Assembly: GCF_903903185.1 (NCBI RefSeq)
Contig: NZ_CAIUXT010000067.1
Location: 1 to 45,302, forward strand
DNA length: 45,302 bases
Source: an uncultured Rhodoblastus sp.
GTDB lineage: Bacteria > Pseudomonadota > Alphaproteobacteria > Rhizobiales > Beijerinckiaceae
Direction of reading: 5' to 3'
Part shown: piece after piece, positions 42,708-45,302 of the stretch
Position numbering within the stretch: position 1 is the first letter of the stretch
Layout of the letters: each line of letters starts with the position of its first letter
Notes under the pieces: model-generated
The model's input: only the letters and a program-made list of their open reading frames with translations
Databases searched by the model: none
What the model was told of the DNA's origin: nothing
Position numbers and translations under genes: made by a program

Positions 42708-44225
42708 CTATTCGGCGCAGTGGACTTTTTCGAGGAGTCGCCAAGGCCCGTCCTCGGCGCGCAACCTGAACTGGCACCGGCCGCTGTTTTCAAGCACCAG
42801 CTTCACGTCTTCCGATGTTCCGCGGATGAATATGTAGTCGTAAAGCGGGAGATAGCCGGTCAGTTCCTCCATAGGCGGAATGTAACCGTAAGACTTACTG
42901 AAGGCGGGGGTCTGACCCGGGCGATATTTAACGATCGCCGTCTGAAAATAGGCGAAGTTGAAATCGACAAATCCGCCCTTTTCAGCCGCGTACCAACTCG
43001 GGTAATGCATCAACGCCGGCATTGGCGCATAGTCTTCCCATTGATGGAAGACGAGCGACAGCGCCCGCCGGTTCGGCTCCGCCGACGCAAGAAGGGTCTC
43101 GAACCCGGCGGCGTGCCGGCTGATGGTCCACTGCCGCTGGCCATGCAGGGCGATGGCCGCAAGCGCCGATATCGCCAGGACCACGAAACGAACTTGGGAC
43201 CATCGGTTCGGCGCGCGCTCCGGACTTTCCGCCTTGAAGGCCAGCGCCCAGAAGGGGAGCAAGAACAGTCCGAAACGCTGATAAACATAATAGGTGTCGA
43301 GAATGTAATAGGGCACGAAAAGCAGAATGGCGAGGCAGACCGCAAAAGGCGCCCAGGCCTGCGCCGACCCTGGCCGAAGGCGAAGCGCAAGCGGCATGGC
43401 GAAAGCGACGAACGAGGGAATGATCCGGTACCATTCGCGATTGCGGTCGCCCGAGACCTGGAACAGCGCATGGATCGGCCGCCAAAACAGCGATTCGCCA
43501 AACAGGATTTTTTTCTCGACAGCCGAATCCGCGGTCCGGGTAATCAACAAAAACCCGATCAGCAGGGCCGCAAGAATATAATAAGGAATATACGATTTTA
43601 CTTTTTTGAGAACAGGCTCGCCATCAAGTAAAATAAAAATTCCGCCGATGACAACCGCGAACAGGAACTGCAATCCGTGCGAGAGGAGAAGTAAAAATCC
43701 GACAAACACGAGGAGCGATTGATTTTTAACGCTGTTTAAGTTTGCCTGGCGATGCGCCAGAATAAGAAAAAGAATCACCAACGGCGCCGCGCAAAGATAG
43801 GTAAAAAAGCCCCAATGCCAAGCAAAACCGAAGAATCCGAAAAAAAACAGCCAGTCCAGCCTTTTATCGGCGCCGAGTTCGCGGCGCAGCAGAATGCACA
43901 GGCCAACGAAAGCGACAAAGGCGATGGTGAGCAATAATTTTATCGCCGCCGAAGCGCTCATCAGATAGGTCAGCGGCAGGAGCGACGCGTAGCCGAGAAG
44001 ATAGGCAATCTTGTAATCGGTTTGGACAAGGTCCGACCAGGGGAAGCGTCCTTCAAGAAGCTCGCGCCACTCGGCGACCAGCGCCGCATGCTGGGGCAGG
44101 TCAACCATCGGAAGCCGCGCGGGTATCCAGATCGTCGCCACGCCGGCCAGCAAGGTCAGGAAAAAAAGCAGTCGTTCGATCGCCGCGGGAGATCTGAATT
44201 TTGACCAATCGCCGGATTTCGTCAT
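42708..44225 (-). CDS. multi-pass membrane protein, probable GT-C-like
   Basis: This 505-residue protein has about ten transmembrane helices, with a short luminal loop carrying DLPQHAALVAEWRELLEGRF after the first helix, where GT-C glycosyltransferases keep catalytic Asp residues. The C-terminal 140 residues are soluble and aromatic-rich. No firm family match is apparent. With the GtrB-like gene 357 bases downstream on the same strand, a polyprenyl-sugar-dependent glycosyltransferase or modifying protein is the best guess. GATAGCGCTATC, a 12-base palindrome, lies just before the ATG (about 44227-44238). Confidence 0.82.
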   Translation of the reverse strand: MTKSGDWSKFRSPAAIERLLFFLTLLAGVATIWIPARLPMVDLPQHAALVAEWRELLEGRFPWSDLVQTDYKIAYLLGYASLLPLTYLMSASAAIKLLLTIAFVAFVGLCILLRRELGADKRLDWLFFFGFFGFAWHWGFFTYLCAAPLVILFLILAHRQANLNSVKNQSLLVFVGFLLLLSHGLQFLFAVVIGGIFILLDGEPVLKKVKSYIPYYILAALLIGFLLITRTADSAVEKKILFGESLFWRPIHALFQVSGDRNREWYRIIPSFVAFAMPLALRLRPGSAQAWAPFAVCLAILLFVPYYILDTYYVYQRFGLFLLPFWALAFKAESPERAPNRWSQVRFVVLAISALAAIALHGQRQWTISRHAAGFETLLASAEPNRRALSLVFHQWEDYAPMPALMHYPSWYAAEKGGFVDFNFAYFQTAIVKYRPGQTPAFSKSYGYIPPMEELTGYLPLYDYIFIRGTSEDVKLVLENSGRCQFRLRAEDGPWRLLEKVHCAE

Positions 44226-44355
44226 CGGATAGCGCTATCGAATGCGAGATTGTACATCGACATTTCAGTTCAGCCCCGGTTTAGGTTCGTCTCATCGGAC
44301 TTATACCGACCTTTGCCGCCCCGGGAAATACGCGCACGCAATTTTTTGCCCGGCT

Positions 44356-44420
44356 AGAGCGTTTTCCAGCGAAGTGGATATTGGTTCGCGTGAAGAAAAC
44401 ACGCAAAAACAAGAAACTAT
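44356..44420. repeat. GAGCGTTTTC-family repeat
   Basis: A well-kept copy (AGAGCGTTTTCCAGCGAAGT, then GGATATTGGTTCGCGTGAAG, ending ACGCAAAAACAAGAAACTATAG) immediately downstream of the IS3 fragment. Confidence 0.8.
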
Positions 44421-44518
44421 AGCCCCGATCCGTTTCCATCGCATCGGATCGGATAAGGCTCCAGGGGAATTTTGCCGGTGTGGCGCGGCGCGCCAGACCG
44501 AAGGGCCAAGATGGAAAC

Positions 44519-44617
44519 CGGCGCGCGTTTCGCCAGATGGACGCCCTCGCGTTCCATCACCAACCGCACAGCGCGGGCGCGCACCTCAGGTGAAAATTTA
44601 TTGGTCGCAGGGCTCAT
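44519..44617 (-). pseudogene. IS3-family transposase OrfA, 5' fragment
   Basis: The minus-strand frame begins MSPATNKFSPEVRARAVRLV and continues MEREGVH, the characteristic start of IS3-family OrfA helix-turn-helix proteins. Similarity ends after about 30 residues; the usual length is near 90-100. Upstream sequence at about 44618-44665 (TGCCGGAGACTCCAACTTGC on the minus strand) resembles an IS3 terminus. No OrfB is present in the window, so this is a truncated element. Confidence 0.7.
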
Positions 44618-45302
44618 GATGGCTCCATCCTATTGGCAAGTTGGAGTCTCCGGCAAACCCGTCGCGGTTCGACCCATTTTCGACGCGGCTCGCCGAGACG
44701 ACGATTTCCCGATCGCGTTTCGACCGGACGCCGAAGCTGACTTTTATCCGTCCCGGTTTGGATCGACAGGTCATGAACCCGCTTGATTCCAACCAGTGAA
44801 ATAACCGGCCTCATGGCCGGAATGCGCATGAAACCCCTGCTGTTTCAAGCGTTTCAGCAAAATCGACGACGTGTTGCAAATTGGAGCGGGTGAAGGGAAA
44901 CCGCTCATACATTAGATTACCGCAGTAAAATCAATGATTTCAACGCAGGGCCGAAAAACATTATAACCGGAATTATAACCAATTTTGTTACCGGCGCACC
45001 GTCCAACGCCCCTCGCCTTCCATCAACAAAGAAAAACCGCGGGGGCGGCGTCGCCCCGATCCGCTCAGAGCGCTTTTCGAGCAGGCTGTCGCGCCGATGC
45101 TGGCGGCGGCGCCGGGCCTGCGTCGTGGATTGATCGTTAGCGGCACGAGGATACCCTTCGCTCGGCGCAAGCCCCCAACAACCTACGTCCCCGGGGCGAA
45201 CCTTATCGGCATCCAAAATTGCCGCAGAGCTTCTACAGCGGCTGGGATATCGCTGCCCGGATCCAGAACGATGGCCGGCCGGCTTAGAGTACGCGGTTGG
45301 GC

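Larger units (their letters stand above)
44226..45302. other. right edge: repeats and IS remnant, no intact gene
   Basis: This 1077-base stretch has a GAGCGTTTTC-family copy (44356-44420) and an IS3-family fragment (44519-44665). The remainder to the window end has only short frames, none with a recognisable family; a 21-codon frame at about 44827-44892 has no support. Confidence 0.5.

Noticed and set aside
44917..45216. 99-codon minus-strand frame at the right end
   Set aside because: No motif, no clear ribosome site, and low-quality composition.

Overview
The window is GC-rich DNA that looks like the chromosome of a methylotrophic or methanotrophic alphaproteobacterium of the Hyphomicrobiales (Methylocystis/Methylosinus/Beijerinckiaceae-like). 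The reasons are a free-standing pqqA, a periplasmic MxaD-like protein co-transcribed with a two-component system, and several dispersed repeats typical of that order. The genus is an inference; no rRNA gene is present.

Layout. 0.4-3.3 kb: CBS-BON protein, malonyl-CoA synthetase (matB), REP-like repeats, then pqqA with its own terminator. 3.5-6.2 kb (minus): mxaD-like gene, histidine kinase and response regulator overlapping one another and pointing at pqqA, a likely methanol-oxidation/PQQ regulatory unit. 6.4-9.1 kb (plus): pxpB, pxpC, pxpA (5-oxoprolinase). 9.2-10.6 kb: DUF2252 protein. 10.7-12.1 kb (minus): GntP-type permease. 12.5-16.3 kb (minus): a biotin-dependent sodium-pumping acyl-CoA decarboxylase (alpha, delta, biotin carrier, an extra 54-residue membrane peptide, beta) with repeat elements inside the operon.

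17.2-27.0 kb (plus) is the most unusual part. A Hsp90/MutL-like GHKL ATPase, a 72-residue coiled-coil peptide, a 966-residue GT2-GT4-methyltransferase-like fusion, an unrecognised 300-residue protein and a GT4 glycosyltransferase follow with no or tiny gaps, then an AT-richer FkbM methyltransferase and a polysaccharide pyruvyl transferase. I infer a surface-glycan or protein-glycosylation locus in which a chaperone-like ATPase takes part; I know of no described system with this composition.

27.3-32.5 kb holds ordinary accessory genes: a membrane-anchored alpha/beta hydrolase, a GlxA-type regulator, a small secreted protein, and a LysR regulator divergent from a pirin. A tRNA 3' remnant, a long palindrome and repeats follow at 32.6-32.9 kb and mark a probable old junction.

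33.1-44.2 kb (all minus) is a second surface or secondary-metabolite region: a membrane acyltransferase, a secreted beta-helix protein, an EntD-type phosphopantetheinyl transferase, a one-module NRPS (half condensation domain-A-PCP-TE), a GtrB/ArnC-like glycosyltransferase and a multi-pass membrane protein. The PPTase can prime the NRPS carrier domain. The right end carries repeats and an IS3-family transposase fragment.
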